Source: DATFLL01 sp035267785 (GTDB lineage Bacteria > Pseudomonadota > Gammaproteobacteria > DATFLL01). Taken from it: 32,153 bases of DNA. The stretch is from NCBI GenBank assembly GCA_035267785.1, contig DATFLL010000129.1, positions 1-32,153 on the forward strand, in the 5' to 3' direction. Positions 7,896-14,324 of this stretch are shown one piece after another. Made by a program: the position numbers and the translations under genes. Below the pieces are notes generated by a model. It saw only the letters and a program-made list of their open reading frames with translations. It did not search any database and was not told the DNA's origin. Each line of letters starts with the position of its first letter. The stretch's first letter is position 1.

Positions 7896-8384
7896 TTAAC
7901 CGCCCAGGTGACGCCTGCGGATATCCTCGAGCAATCCGTGCGCGGCCGCTTCCACCATATCGAACACGTCCTCGAAGCCGCGCGGACCACCGTAATAAGG
8001 ATCCGGAATCTCATTTCGATTCAGGTGCGGCGCGAAGTCCAAAAACAGATGCAGCCTGTCTTCGTAGCCTGTCGGACACAGATCAACCAATATGTCATGG
8101 TTGTCGCGATCCATGGCCAGTACGTAGTCGAAGACCTCGAAATCGTCCCGGCGCACGCGGCGCGCTCGCAGATCGGCCAGATCGATGCCGCGGCGGCGCG
8201 CCGTTTCCTGTGCGCGCCTGTCGGGCGGCTCGCCGACATGATAGGCATGCGTGCCTGCCGAATCCGTCTCGATGCGGTCGGCCACGCCTTCGTCCCGCAG
8301 GAGCTTACGGAAGACCCCTTCGGCGGTCGGCGAACGGCAAATGTTGCCCATACAGACGAACAGGACACGAACGGAATCACTCAT
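7896..8384 (-). CDS. Low-molecular-weight protein tyrosine phosphatase
   Basis: A 162-residue cytoplasmic phosphatase. The P-loop CMGNICRS spans 11–18, with Cys11 the nucleophile and Arg17 binding phosphate. The catalytic Asp128 lies in DPYY (128–131), and SAGTHAYHVGEPPD is the usual family loop. Family knowledge: LMW-PTPs in bacteria dephosphorylate tyrosine kinases (often for exopolysaccharide control) or small aryl phosphates; no tyrosine kinase is visible nearby. A homologue in this position near rne and kdsB is also found in Pseudomonas (ptpA), so this is part of the ancestral neighbourhood rather than the block to its right. It probably has its own promoter at 8423–8450. Arsenate reductase of the same fold is unlikely because its extra redox Cys residues are absent. 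Confidence 0.93.
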   Translation of the reverse strand: MSDSVRVLFVCMGNICRSPTAEGVFRKLLRDEGVADRIETDSAGTHAYHVGEPPDRRAQETARRRGIDLADLRARRVRRDDFEVFDYVLAMDRDNHDILVDLCPTGYEDRLHLFLDFAPHLNRNEIPDPYYGGPRGFEDVFDMVEAAAHGLLEDIRRRHLGG

Positions 8385-8409
8385 CGGAAACTACACACTC
8401 TGGTTACTT

Positions 8410-8450
8410 CAAGGCGGGCGATATTGTACCAGATTGCCGCCTTGGCCTAA
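8410..8450 (-). promoter_or_regulatory. Extended -10 promoter of the tyrosine phosphatase gene inside an inverted repeat
   Basis: On the minus strand TGGTACAAT (-10 box at 8423–8428) forms an extended -10, with a weak TTAGGC at 8445–8450, 16 bases upstream. The -10 lies in the loop of a perfect 8-bp inverted repeat, CAAGGCGG (8410–8417) and CCGCCTTG (8437–8444). The repeat could end transcripts from the upstream DoxX gene or serve as an operator. Confidence 0.5.
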
Positions 8451-8453
8451 CCG

Positions 8454-8939
8454 TCACTCTGTCGCCAGCCGCGCACCCTTCACACTGCCGCCCGGGAAGA
8501 AATATCTGCGTATCAAATAGTCGACGGAGAGTTTGCCCGGTCCGCGCACCAGGAAGATCAACAGCAGCAGCCCCCAATAGAAGTGATCCTTGTGTCCCAC
8601 TTCAGAAAGATCGGGATACGAGATCACGGCCACGATATTCAATATAAACAGGCCTGCCGTACCGAAACGGCTCGCCAGGCCAACGGCCAGCAGCGCCGCG
8701 CCGCCGAGCTCGACGGCCGTGGCCAGGGCGGCGGCGGTATCGGGCGACAGCCACGGCACCTCGTAGACGTACGTGAATAGATTGACCGTACTGTCCCAAG
8801 TCGTAATCTTGGTCAAGCCGGACTTCCAGAACACGCTGGCCAGCCAGAGCCGCGCGCCCAGATCCACGACCGGTGTCAGAAATTCCAGGCCGCGGATGGC
8901 CCACCTCGAAAGCTCAATTGTGCGCGACAACGCTGACAT
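8454..8939 (-). CDS. bufD: DoxX-family inner-membrane protein, bufferin operon member (BufD/GigD-like)
   Basis: A 161-residue protein with four predicted membrane segments, in the DoxX pattern. Characteristic parts are LDLGARLWLASVFWKSGL-like helix 1 (here starting near residue 26), TAVELGGAALLAVGLASR, LFILNIVAVISYP and FYWGLLLLIFLVRGPGKLSVDYL. Family knowledge: DoxX proteins are small quinone-linked or redox membrane proteins; in buf/gig operons one follows the DUF2282–DUF692–DUF2063 genes. Its exact role there is unknown; inference is redox or export support for the modified peptide. It lies 36 bases after the DUF2063 gene on the same strand with a GGGGAG ribosome site, and is the last gene of the block. 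The symbol is by operon position and homology type only. Confidence 0.85.
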   Translation of the reverse strand: MSALSRTIELSRWAIRGLEFLTPVVDLGARLWLASVFWKSGLTKITTWDSTVNLFTYVYEVPWLSPDTAAALATAVELGGAALLAVGLASRFGTAGLFILNIVAVISYPDLSEVGHKDHFYWGLLLLIFLVRGPGKLSVDYLIRRYFFPGGSVKGARLATE

Positions 8940-8975
8940 AGTCGTACTCCCCGTTCGATTTAAGAGTTGATACCG

Positions 8976-9755
8976 TCACAACGCCGGCGACACCAGGTCT
9001 ACCAAAATAGATTCACGAATTAGTCCCGAGAAGACGGTTTCAACGTCGAAATCGGCCGCGGCCGACACTGCGTCATCGCAGGCCTCACCGAATGTCCGAT
9101 CGTCGGCCAGTGCCTGCAGGAAGGCCCACTCGCCCGCATTCAGAGGCCGCAGTTCCACTCGTCCGCCGCGGCGTTCGACCAACGAGCGCATGCCGCCGCT
9201 GTTCAGGTCCACGCATTCGTCGCCCTCATAGCCGGGCTGGTTGACCTGCCAGATACGGTGAACCGGATAGCGTGACTCGAAAAGGCCGCTGGCCGGATGG
9301 AGCCTGAAGCGAAGGGACTCGTAGTGCGAGGGCGGCACATGCGCCAGGCGTTCCAGTGACAGCGGCCCATGATTGGGTCCGTGGTAGACACGGTGGACCA
9401 GCCATTCGAGCCGTGCCGTATCGGGCAAATAGACGAGCGATGAGGCTGGCGGAAATTCGGGCAGAAAGTCGGCGAGGTGCTCGCCGAGCCGATTGAGATC
9501 CCCGGCCGGCGAGCCGTAACGTCGCAGGTACGCCTCGGCGAGATAATCGAAAAATTCCGCGCCTACCAGTCGCTCGATGACCGAGTAGATGACACGCAGT
9601 GCCTCGCGCTGATTCGTGAATACGTTGTTGCGATAGATGCCAATCCGCCGGGCCGCCGTCACTCCGCCCGGGCGAATATCGCACATCAGGCCATCGACAT
9701 CCCCGCCGAGGAGCGCGTCACTGAAACGCCTTTGCAGCTCATGCAACCCGGGCAT
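8976..9755 (-). CDS. bufC: DUF2063 protein, partner of the DUF692 peptide-modifying enzyme (BufC/GigC-like)
   Basis: A 259-residue soluble protein. The N-terminal half carries the family pattern: LQRRFSDALL, RIGIYRNNVFTNQREALRV, FDYLAEAYLRRY and DLNRLGEHLADFL. This is the domain usually annotated as a putative DNA-binding domain, but in RiPP operons it is the partner of the MNIO enzyme. The C-terminal half is less conserved, with a winged-helix-like ending around LNAGEWAFLQAL. Family knowledge: DUF2063 partners present the precursor to the DUF692 enzyme. Its ATG (9755) lies upstream of the bufB stop (9739), a 17-base overlap that implies coupled translation and equal stoichiometry. A GGAGG ribosome site lies just upstream of the ATG. 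Confidence 0.9.
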   Translation of the reverse strand: MPGLHELQRRFSDALLGGDVDGLMCDIRPGGVTAARRIGIYRNNVFTNQREALRVIYSVIERLVGAEFFDYLAEAYLRRYGSPAGDLNRLGEHLADFLPEFPPASSLVYLPDTARLEWLVHRVYHGPNHGPLSLERLAHVPPSHYESLRFRLHPASGLFESRYPVHRIWQVNQPGYEGDECVDLNSGGMRSLVERRGGRVELRPLNAGEWAFLQALADDRTFGEACDDAVSAAADFDVETVFSGLIRESILVDLVSPAL

Positions 9756-10599
9756 AGGGAGCCTCCATTATCGTCTGCGCCTTGTCCGCCTCTTCGAGCA
9801 GGACGCTGAGCGCCGGAATATCCGTATCCCATTCGATGAGCGTCGGCACGCGACCGAAGCGCCGGACCGCCTTGGCGTACAGTAGCCACACCGAAGCGTC
9901 CACGCGTCGCCCATGCGTGTCGATGAGACAATCACCCTCGTCCTCATAACCCGCCAGGTGCATCTCCTCGACGGAGTCGACGGGAATCGCCGACAGATAC
10001 GCCTCGGCATCGAAACCGTGGTTGCGGGCATTGACGTAGACGTTGTTGACATCCAGCAGGATTCCACAGCCGCTGCGGTGCGCGACCTCGGCCAGGAACT
10101 CCCACTCCGGAATGGTCGAGTGAGCGTACTGGAGATAGCTGGAGAGATTTTCGATCAGGATCCGACGACCAAGGTAATCCTGCACGTAGGCGATACGCTC
10201 GCTGATGTGCGCCAGCGCCTCCTCGGTGTAGGGCAGCGGCAGCAGATCGTTGAGATAGCGCTCCCCCACCGAACACCAACACAGGTGTTCCGAGACCAGC
10301 CCCGGTTCGTAGCGCGTAATCAATCCCTTGAGCTTGTCCAGGTGCCAATGGTTGAGCGCGTCGGTCGAACCCAGCGAAAGGCCGACACCATGTAGGCTCA
10401 GGGGGTAGTGACTGCGGACCTGTTCCAGGATCGCGTGCGGACCTCCGCCCTCGGCGAAGAAATTCTCGCTGTGCACCTCCAGCCAGGCGACCGGCGGGAG
10501 GGTCTCGAGCACGTCGCGATAGTGCGGGGTGCGCAACCCGATCCCGGCGCGCGCCGGGATCGGGTTCGCCTCAACACGCGATGCGGTTGAGCCCCTCAT
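9739..10599 (-). CDS. bufB: DUF692 multinuclear non-heme iron oxidase (BufB/GigB-like)
   Basis: A 286-residue TIM-barrel enzyme with all visible MNIO signatures: PARAGIGLR (15–23), LEVHSENFF (40–48), LHGVGLSLGS (69–78), SEHLCW (103–108), ILIENLSSY (147–155), DVNNVYVNA (183–191), MHLAGYE (213–219), DTHG (227–230) and EWD (256–258). The His, Glu, Asp and Asn residues in these motifs are those expected to bind two or three iron atoms. Family knowledge: such enzymes oxidatively rearrange cysteines in a peptide precursor, for example to thiooxazoles. The ATG at 10599 follows the bufA stop by two bases; a longer in-frame extension overlaps bufA and is rejected. A perfect 32-bp palindrome covers codons 12–22. 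It acts in the cytoplasm, before export of BufA. Confidence 0.94.
   Translation of the reverse strand: MRGSTASRVEANPIPARAGIGLRTPHYRDVLETLPPVAWLEVHSENFFAEGGGPHAILEQVRSHYPLSLHGVGLSLGSTDALNHWHLDKLKGLITRYEPGLVSEHLCWCSVGERYLNDLLPLPYTEEALAHISERIAYVQDYLGRRILIENLSSYLQYAHSTIPEWEFLAEVAHRSGCGILLDVNNVYVNARNHGFDAEAYLSAIPVDSVEEMHLAGYEDEGDCLIDTHGRRVDASVWLLYAKAVRRFGRVPTLIEWDTDIPALSVLLEEADKAQTIMEAPYARVA
10535..10566. repeat. Perfect 32-bp palindrome inside the start of bufB
   Basis: The 16 bases AACCCGATCCCGGCGC at 10535–10550 are followed immediately by their exact reverse complement at 10551–10566. In the mRNA this could form a stem of about 14 bp with a minimal loop, starting about 33 nt after the bufB ATG. 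It also encodes the conserved PIPARAGIG stretch, so it is coding sequence. Confidence 0.9.
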
Positions 10600-10601
10600 C
10601 G

Positions 10602-10877
10602 TCAGGCTCCCGGCGTGGTGCTGCCGCCGACGATCTTGTTGCAGGTGCCCTTGGGGACCAGAAGAAAGGACTGCTTGTCGCCGTCCTTGGTCGACTGCCC
10701 CGCACAGGCATGACCGGCACTCTTGGACGCGCAGTCGTTCTGGCCGGCCTTGGCAATGCCGTAGCATTTCTCCATCGGCGGCTTGTCGCCCGCGACCGCC
10801 GGAGCACCGGTCACTGCAACGGCCCCCACGGCAAGGGCGCTGGCAACCGCGGAACGCAAAAATTGACGCTTGTTCAT
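10602..10877 (-). CDS. bufA: DUF2282 bufferin-type precursor peptide (BufA/GigA-like)
   Basis: A 91-residue secreted precursor. The N terminus is a signal peptide (KR, then a hydrophobic core about 9–22, with likely cleavage after PAVA near 29), which starts with a Tat-like or Sec-like RQFLRS. The mature part of about 62 residues has four cysteines (38, 49, 58, 79) in the DUF2282 pattern MEKCYGIAKAGQNDC, HACAGQ and VPKGTCNKIVGG. Family knowledge: such peptides are substrates of DUF692 enzymes, which convert cysteines into heterocycles; the exported product binds copper in the periplasm. Unlike most RiPPs, the whole protein is kept with a true signal peptide. A strong GGAGG site (about 10884–10888) precedes the ATG. 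The gene lies 71 bases after the anti-sigma gene, with a hairpin between them. Confidence 0.93.
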   Translation of the reverse strand: MNKRQFLRSAVASALAVGAVAVTGAPAVAGDKPPMEKCYGIAKAGQNDCASKSAGHACAGQSTKDGDKQSFLLVPKGTCNKIVGGSTTPGA

Positions 10878-10906
10878 TTCAGGCCTCCATAACAGTTTTC
10901 AACGAC

Positions 10907-10921
10907 GGGGCGACATGCCCC
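10907..10921 (-). other. Hairpin between the anti-sigma gene and bufA
   Basis: GGGGC and GCCCC form a perfect 5-bp GC stem around a 5-base loop, in the 71-base gap before bufA. It may be a processing or stability element that lets bufA mRNA accumulate over the sigma/anti-sigma part, or part of an internal ECF promoter region. I do not see a T-run or a confident promoter here. Confidence 0.4.
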
Positions 10922-10948
10922 GGCTGCTATGGCAGGCGCGCGGTGGAC

Positions 10949-11227
10949 TCAGTCCTGAGGGTCCTCGTGCCGATGGCCCTGTTCCTGCATCGCCCCCCGT
11001 ATCCGGCTGCGCGCCTCTTCGGACAGGCGCACCTGGGTACTGCTACCCGCCTCACCGCCTTCGGCGAGGCGTCGCGTCGCGGTCCGTAACACCTTCATCT
11101 GCTTGGAGAAATTTACACAGCCCTTGCAGATCATCAGGTGCGTCCTGACCTTGAATCGCTCCCAGTTGCTCAATCGCCTGTCCAGCGAAGCGGAGACCAG
11201 CTCCGAGGCATCTTTGCAGGAAATCAT
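10949..11227 (-). CDS. Soluble zinc-binding anti-sigma factor (ZAS/zf-HC2 type)
   Basis: A 92-residue protein without a membrane segment. It holds the ZAS motif His30-X3-Cys34-X2-Cys37 (HLMICKGC), and Cys4 lies where the fourth zinc ligand sits in ChrR- and RsrA-type anti-sigma factors. The C-terminal half is charged and His-ended, without a sensor domain. Family knowledge: ZAS proteins sequester their ECF sigma factor in the cytoplasm and release it on oxidation or metal attack on the zinc site. Its ATG overlaps the sigma stop as ATGA (11224–11227), so the two are made together. Inference: it senses copper, thiol stress or a related signal and gates the buf genes immediately downstream. Confidence 0.88.
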   Translation of the reverse strand: MISCKDASELVSASLDRRLSNWERFKVRTHLMICKGCVNFSKQMKVLRTATRRLAEGGEAGSSTQVRLSEEARSRIRGAMQEQGHRHEDPQD

Positions 11228-11841
11228 CTATCGGCTACCTCACGGCTGTCACCGTGCCAACCTGCCTCCAGGCATTGCCGAAGGCCCACTCGGGCCCGAT
11301 ACAGCAACACCCAGCAGTTGGTCGCGGTGATCTCCAGTTCCTTACAGATTTCTTCGTTGGACAGGCCGGAAAATTCCTTCAGGGCAAAGATCCGGGCCTG
11401 CAGGACCTTCAGACGCTGCAGACATATCTCCAGGGCGTCCCAGAACCGGCCCTGCTCCAGACAGCTCTCCGGATCGCCCCAATCCTGCGGCCGGACAATC
11501 CAGTGACCGCGCGCGTCGAACAACTCGTCAATGCCCTCCTCCGTGCGCCGGTCCGACAAGCGCTCGATATCCTCTCGAGCCGACTCACGTACCTCCTTGC
11601 GAATATGGTCGACGATCTTGTGTTTGAGTATCCCGATCAACCAGGTCTTGACCGCCGCCTCTCCCGAATACCGGTCCCTCGCCTGCAGCGCGGCCAGCAG
11701 CGTCTCCTGAACCATGTCCTCGGCCAGCCCCGCATCATGAAGCTGCACCAGTGCGAATCGGAACAACTCGTCGCCGTACAGTTTGAGCCACTGCTCCGGT
11801 TCGCTGAGGGCCCCTTGGTCGTCCTTGGCGTTCTCAGTCAC
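11224..11841 (-). CDS. ECF-type RNA polymerase sigma factor
   Basis: A 205-residue sigma factor with a region 2 helix set (LAEDMVQETLLAALQAR, then the TWLIGILKHKIVDHIRK promoter-melting helix) and a region 4 helix-turn-helix near the end (LSNEEICKELEITATNCWVLLYRAR in pieces). The middle linker is long and contains W.R.QDWGDPE, a feature of the sigma group that travels with short zf-HC2 anti-sigma factors. Region 4 carries several cysteines. I choose GTG at 11841 (AGAGG upstream); a TTG at 11880 would add a non-conserved extension. The gene follows the ceramidase-like gene by 45 bases and is coupled to its anti-sigma factor. It most likely drives the buf genes and perhaps its own operon. Confidence 0.9.
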   Translation of the reverse strand: MTENAKDDQGALSEPEQWLKLYGDELFRFALVQLHDAGLAEDMVQETLLAALQARDRYSGEAAVKTWLIGILKHKIVDHIRKEVRESAREDIERLSDRRTEEGIDELFDARGHWIVRPQDWGDPESCLEQGRFWDALEICLQRLKVLQARIFALKEFSGLSNEEICKELEITATNCWVLLYRARVGLRQCLEAGWHGDSREVADR

Positions 11842-11886
11842 GGTATACGGCCTCTGGCATCTCGATGATGATCCGGACAAAACCGC

Positions 11887-12678
11887 CTACGCGGAGGCAG
11901 GCTCGAGCACGTTGGCGACAACGTGACGACGCCGCAGCGCCAGGACAAAGCAATAGGTTCCGAGGGCAGCGAGCAGGTGCTTGATGGAATGGCCGCTGAG
12001 CGATCCCAATTCATGGAAGATCGCCGCATCCCAGAGCTCCGCGAATTTGGATAGTCCATACAGCAGGAGCACGGCCCACAGATAACCGCTCGGGCGCATT
12101 CTCGCCGGATACAGGATCAGAATGAGCGGGATTAAGAGCATGGGCAGGAACTGTACCACGGCATACGGGCGCAGGTCGCCCGACCCATGCAGTTCACCGA
12201 CATGCCAATAGACCACGGAACCAACACCCAATGCCAACAGCGGCAGCAGCGCTCGGCGGCCCGCATCGGCGCTGATACGCTCGCCCACGATGGCCGAGAA
12301 AAATGCCATGAACGCCACGGTCATGGGCAGTCGGTCCCAGACCAACGTCGCATTGGAGGGTGCCCAGTGGTAGTAGCCCGAACCGAAGGCAATGGCGCTG
12401 ACGCCGGCAAAAAACGTCCAGTACACCGCTCGCAGTTCGGGCACGCCACTGACAAGCTCCCCGCGGGCCAACGTGCGCAAGCCCAGGAGCCCAACGAGCA
12501 GGAACGGCAAGTTGGATATCACATTCCAAAAGTTCGGAATCCCCAACAGCGCCCGATGGTCGGCAAAATGGTGGTAGGCCGGATCTTGCGGGACAGGGGG
12601 CACAAAGAACACTGCGGTCACTGCTGCCGCGACGATCACGACAAGAACAAGCGTTCTGGCTTGCACCCGAAAGGTCAT
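11887..12678 (-). CDS. Ceramidase-like (CREST superfamily) seven-helix membrane hydrolase
   Basis: A 263-residue protein with about seven hydrophobic helices. Conserved polar residues typical of alkaline ceramidase-like CREST proteins are visible: NFWNVISNLPF (helix 1–2 region), FGSGYYHWAPSNATLVWDRLPM with a His and Asp, and GHSIKHLLAALGTY with two His near the C terminus. Family knowledge: CREST enzymes are zinc hydrolases of membrane amides, such as ceramide or GPI lipids; bacterial members are poorly characterised. The start at ATG 12678 has a good AGGAGA site six bases upstream (12685–12690). The alternative ATG at 12693 would put that site inside the gene. It lies between an exported protein gene and the ECF sigma gene, on the same strand. 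The substrate here is unknown. Confidence 0.75.
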   Translation of the reverse strand: MTFRVQARTLVLVVIVAAAVTAVFFVPPVPQDPAYHHFADHRALLGIPNFWNVISNLPFLLVGLLGLRTLARGELVSGVPELRAVYWTFFAGVSAIAFGSGYYHWAPSNATLVWDRLPMTVAFMAFFSAIVGERISADAGRRALLPLLALGVGSVVYWHVGELHGSGDLRPYAVVQFLPMLLIPLILILYPARMRPSGYLWAVLLLYGLSKFAELWDAAIFHELGSLSGHSIKHLLAALGTYCFVLALRRRHVVANVLEPASA

Positions 12679-12700
12679 CTCAATTCTCCTCATCGCCAGG

Positions 12701-12744
12701 GACGACCGCCCGACGCCATCGCCACTGTATCGAGCACGGTCGTC
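12701..12744. repeat. 8-bp inverted repeat upstream of the ceramidase-like gene
   Basis: GACGACCG (12701–12708) and CGGTCGTC (12737–12744) are perfect inverted copies with 28 bases between them. They fill most of the 71-base gap between the exported protein gene and the ceramidase-like gene. It could be a stem in the polycistronic mRNA or a binding site. Confidence 0.35.
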
Positions 12745-12749
12745 ATGGG

Positions 12750-13415
12750 TTAGCGAACGGCTGTCGCTATCAATTCCACCTCATCCGTCACCTCGTCCAG
12801 GGTCTCGGCGACCTCGCCATCGAACACGCCCTTCTCCCGATACGCCCGCAGGATCGCAAGCACCGGTTTTGGCTGTGACGCCGAACAGTCCCTCAGCTTG
12901 TAGAATCCTCCGTAGACGGCGGCGAAGTAGGTCCTGCCATCAAAGGGCTTCGATACAGCCGAATCGATGCGTTGCCTGGCAGCGGCGACTGCACCCTCGG
13001 TGCAGCTGGCAAAATGAGCCTGGAGTCGATATGTCTTGGCGCGATGCGCGAGATCGAGCGATTCCACGAGCAGCGGCCTGGTTTCGAATCCGGGGTACCG
13101 CGTATAGAAATACCGCACGAGAAATCGCTCGCCCTCGACCTTGAATTGAAGGGGCTTCATCGGCGTGCAATCGGCGTATTTCCGGGTGGCGCCCTCCCGC
13201 TTGTCCCGGATCAAGATCATCGCATCGCCGCAGTCTTGCCAACGACCCAAGGCCGAACGACTGAACCGGCTGTCCCGACCGCGGCAGATTGTCAAAGCCG
13301 TCGCGGCATCAGAGTAGAGGACCGTATTGTAGCCCCCGCAAGAGGCGTCGGGGCCGCCGGCCGCCGCCGAGGCAACGGCCGATACGAGATAAAGCAGTAC
13401 GCCTGCCCGCCTCAT
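12750..13415 (-). CDS. Exported Cys-rich protein of unknown function
   Basis: A 221-residue protein that I do not recognise. The first 20 residues form a signal peptide (MRRAGVLLYLVSAVASAAAG), so the product is periplasmic or secreted. The mature part has six cysteines in SCGG, ICRG, DCGD, DCTP, SCTE and DCSA, an even number fitting three disulfides. It is soluble, with charged and aromatic residues. I start at ATG 13415 because it gives a good signal peptide and overlaps the stop of the upstream membrane protein gene as ATGA. The longer open frame upstream of this start is an artefact. By position it forms an operon with the DUF998 and ceramidase-like genes. Confidence 0.75.
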   Translation of the reverse strand: MRRAGVLLYLVSAVASAAAGGPDASCGGYNTVLYSDAATALTICRGRDSRFSRSALGRWQDCGDAMILIRDKREGATRKYADCTPMKPLQFKVEGERFLVRYFYTRYPGFETRPLLVESLDLAHRAKTYRLQAHFASCTEGAVAAARQRIDSAVSKPFDGRTYFAAVYGGFYKLRDCSASQPKPVLAILRAYREKGVFDGEVAETLDEVTDEVELIATAVR

Positions 13416-14101
13416 CGCAAGCCCTGCGCACCTTGAACATCGACCTGCGTGCCGACCGCCCGGGTCGAGCGCGAGGCGAGCGCAAACACTATCGCCGCGG
13501 CGAGCCACAGGCAAAACAGCGCCGCCCGCTCGTTGACGCCGGTGGTAACACCGGAAAATCCGACGTATTTAGGCCATCTGGTCGTCATGAGCAAATACGA
13601 AATCGGAGCCAATGCAAATACGACCGTTCCGAGTGCTCTGTCGAACACCGGCTTGTGGAGAGCGGTCATCAGTACGCCCACCAGCATCACGAACAGGATG
13701 GCGCTGTAAAAAAAGATCATCAGTCCCGCATCGTGGAAACTCTGGATACGAATCGCCCAAAACCCGGAATGCTTCAGCGCGGTCAACGATCGGGCCGTTT
13801 CCTTATAATGCGCCAGGGTCATGAGGCCGGCCGAGGCCGCCCCGGAAAGAGCCATCGCAATCGAGGCAAGATGACTCCCCCCAAGAATCGGATGCCGTGT
13901 CACCACGACGCCGACGACCAACAGCCCCAACGCGGAAAGCCATATGGATGCCGTTATCAGATACCCTTGCGGAGCGACGGCGGCATAGGTACTGATTTGG
14001 TCGGATATCCAACTCAGATGGCCTGCCCCGAGATGGCCGGTTATCATCGCCAGCAGCGACGCGGCCATGATGGACCAACCCACGGTAGTCAAGACTTTCA
14101 T
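13412..14101 (-). CDS. DUF998-like multi-pass membrane protein
   Basis: A 229-residue protein with about six hydrophobic helices. Recognisable pieces are ISDQISTYAAVAPQGYL after helix 1, a loop HYKETARS, FHDAGLMIFFYSAILFVMLVG-like helix 4 (starting near residue 125) and NERAALFCLWLAAAIVF at the end. The pattern of polar residues in otherwise hydrophobic helices (His-Asp, Glu-Arg) resembles DUF998 proteins, which have no assigned function. The start is set at ATG 14101, before the first helix; an upstream extension lacks conservation. It is the first gene of the leftward block, about 50 bases after a good promoter and just after a short inverted repeat. Confidence 0.7.
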   Translation of the reverse strand: MKVLTTVGWSIMAASLLAMITGHLGAGHLSWISDQISTYAAVAPQGYLITASIWLSALGLLVVGVVVTRHPILGGSHLASIAMALSGAASAGLMTLAHYKETARSLTALKHSGFWAIRIQSFHDAGLMIFFYSAILFVMLVGVLMTALHKPVFDRALGTVVFALAPISYLLMTTRWPKYVGFSGVTTGVNERAALFCLWLAAAIVFALASRSTRAVGTQVDVQGAQGLR

Positions 14102-14117
14102 GAATCTGCAGTCGCCG

Positions 14118-14132
14118 GCCGACTCAGTCGGC
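14118..14132. promoter_or_regulatory. 6-bp inverted repeat in the leader of the DUF998 gene
   Basis: GCCGAC and GTCGGC flank a three-base spacer, between the promoter at 14160–14187 and the start codon at 14101. It may be an operator or an RNA hairpin close to the ribosome site; no clear Shine–Dalgarno sequence precedes this start. Confidence 0.4.
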
Positions 14133-14159
14133 GGTCGAATTCTCCCGATTTTTCCGTTA

Positions 14160-14187
14160 ATAATACTGTGAATTGTCGGGTTATCAA
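14160..14187 (-). promoter_or_regulatory. Sigma-70 promoter of the leftward accessory block
   Basis: On the minus strand TTGATA (14182–14187) and TATTAT (14160–14165) are 16 bases apart. Transcription would start near 14153, about 50 bases before the DUF998 start. This suggests the first genes are expressed from a housekeeping promoter, whatever the ECF factor adds downstream. Confidence 0.6.
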
Positions 14188-14324
14188 ACTCGCGATGATG
14201 GCTCTTGTCCGCCACCGCAGCGGGCAGCTGGCCAAATCCCAAAACCTGCCCCACCCGCTACGCTTGAGAGACAGGACAGCCTGAGCCACTATAGAGACAT
14301 CATCCCAGGCTCCAGGACGCTTTT

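Noticed and set aside
10600..10767. Longer start for the DUF692 gene
   Set aside because: The extra codons overlap bufA out of frame and match nothing in the family; the ATG at 10599 follows bufA directly.
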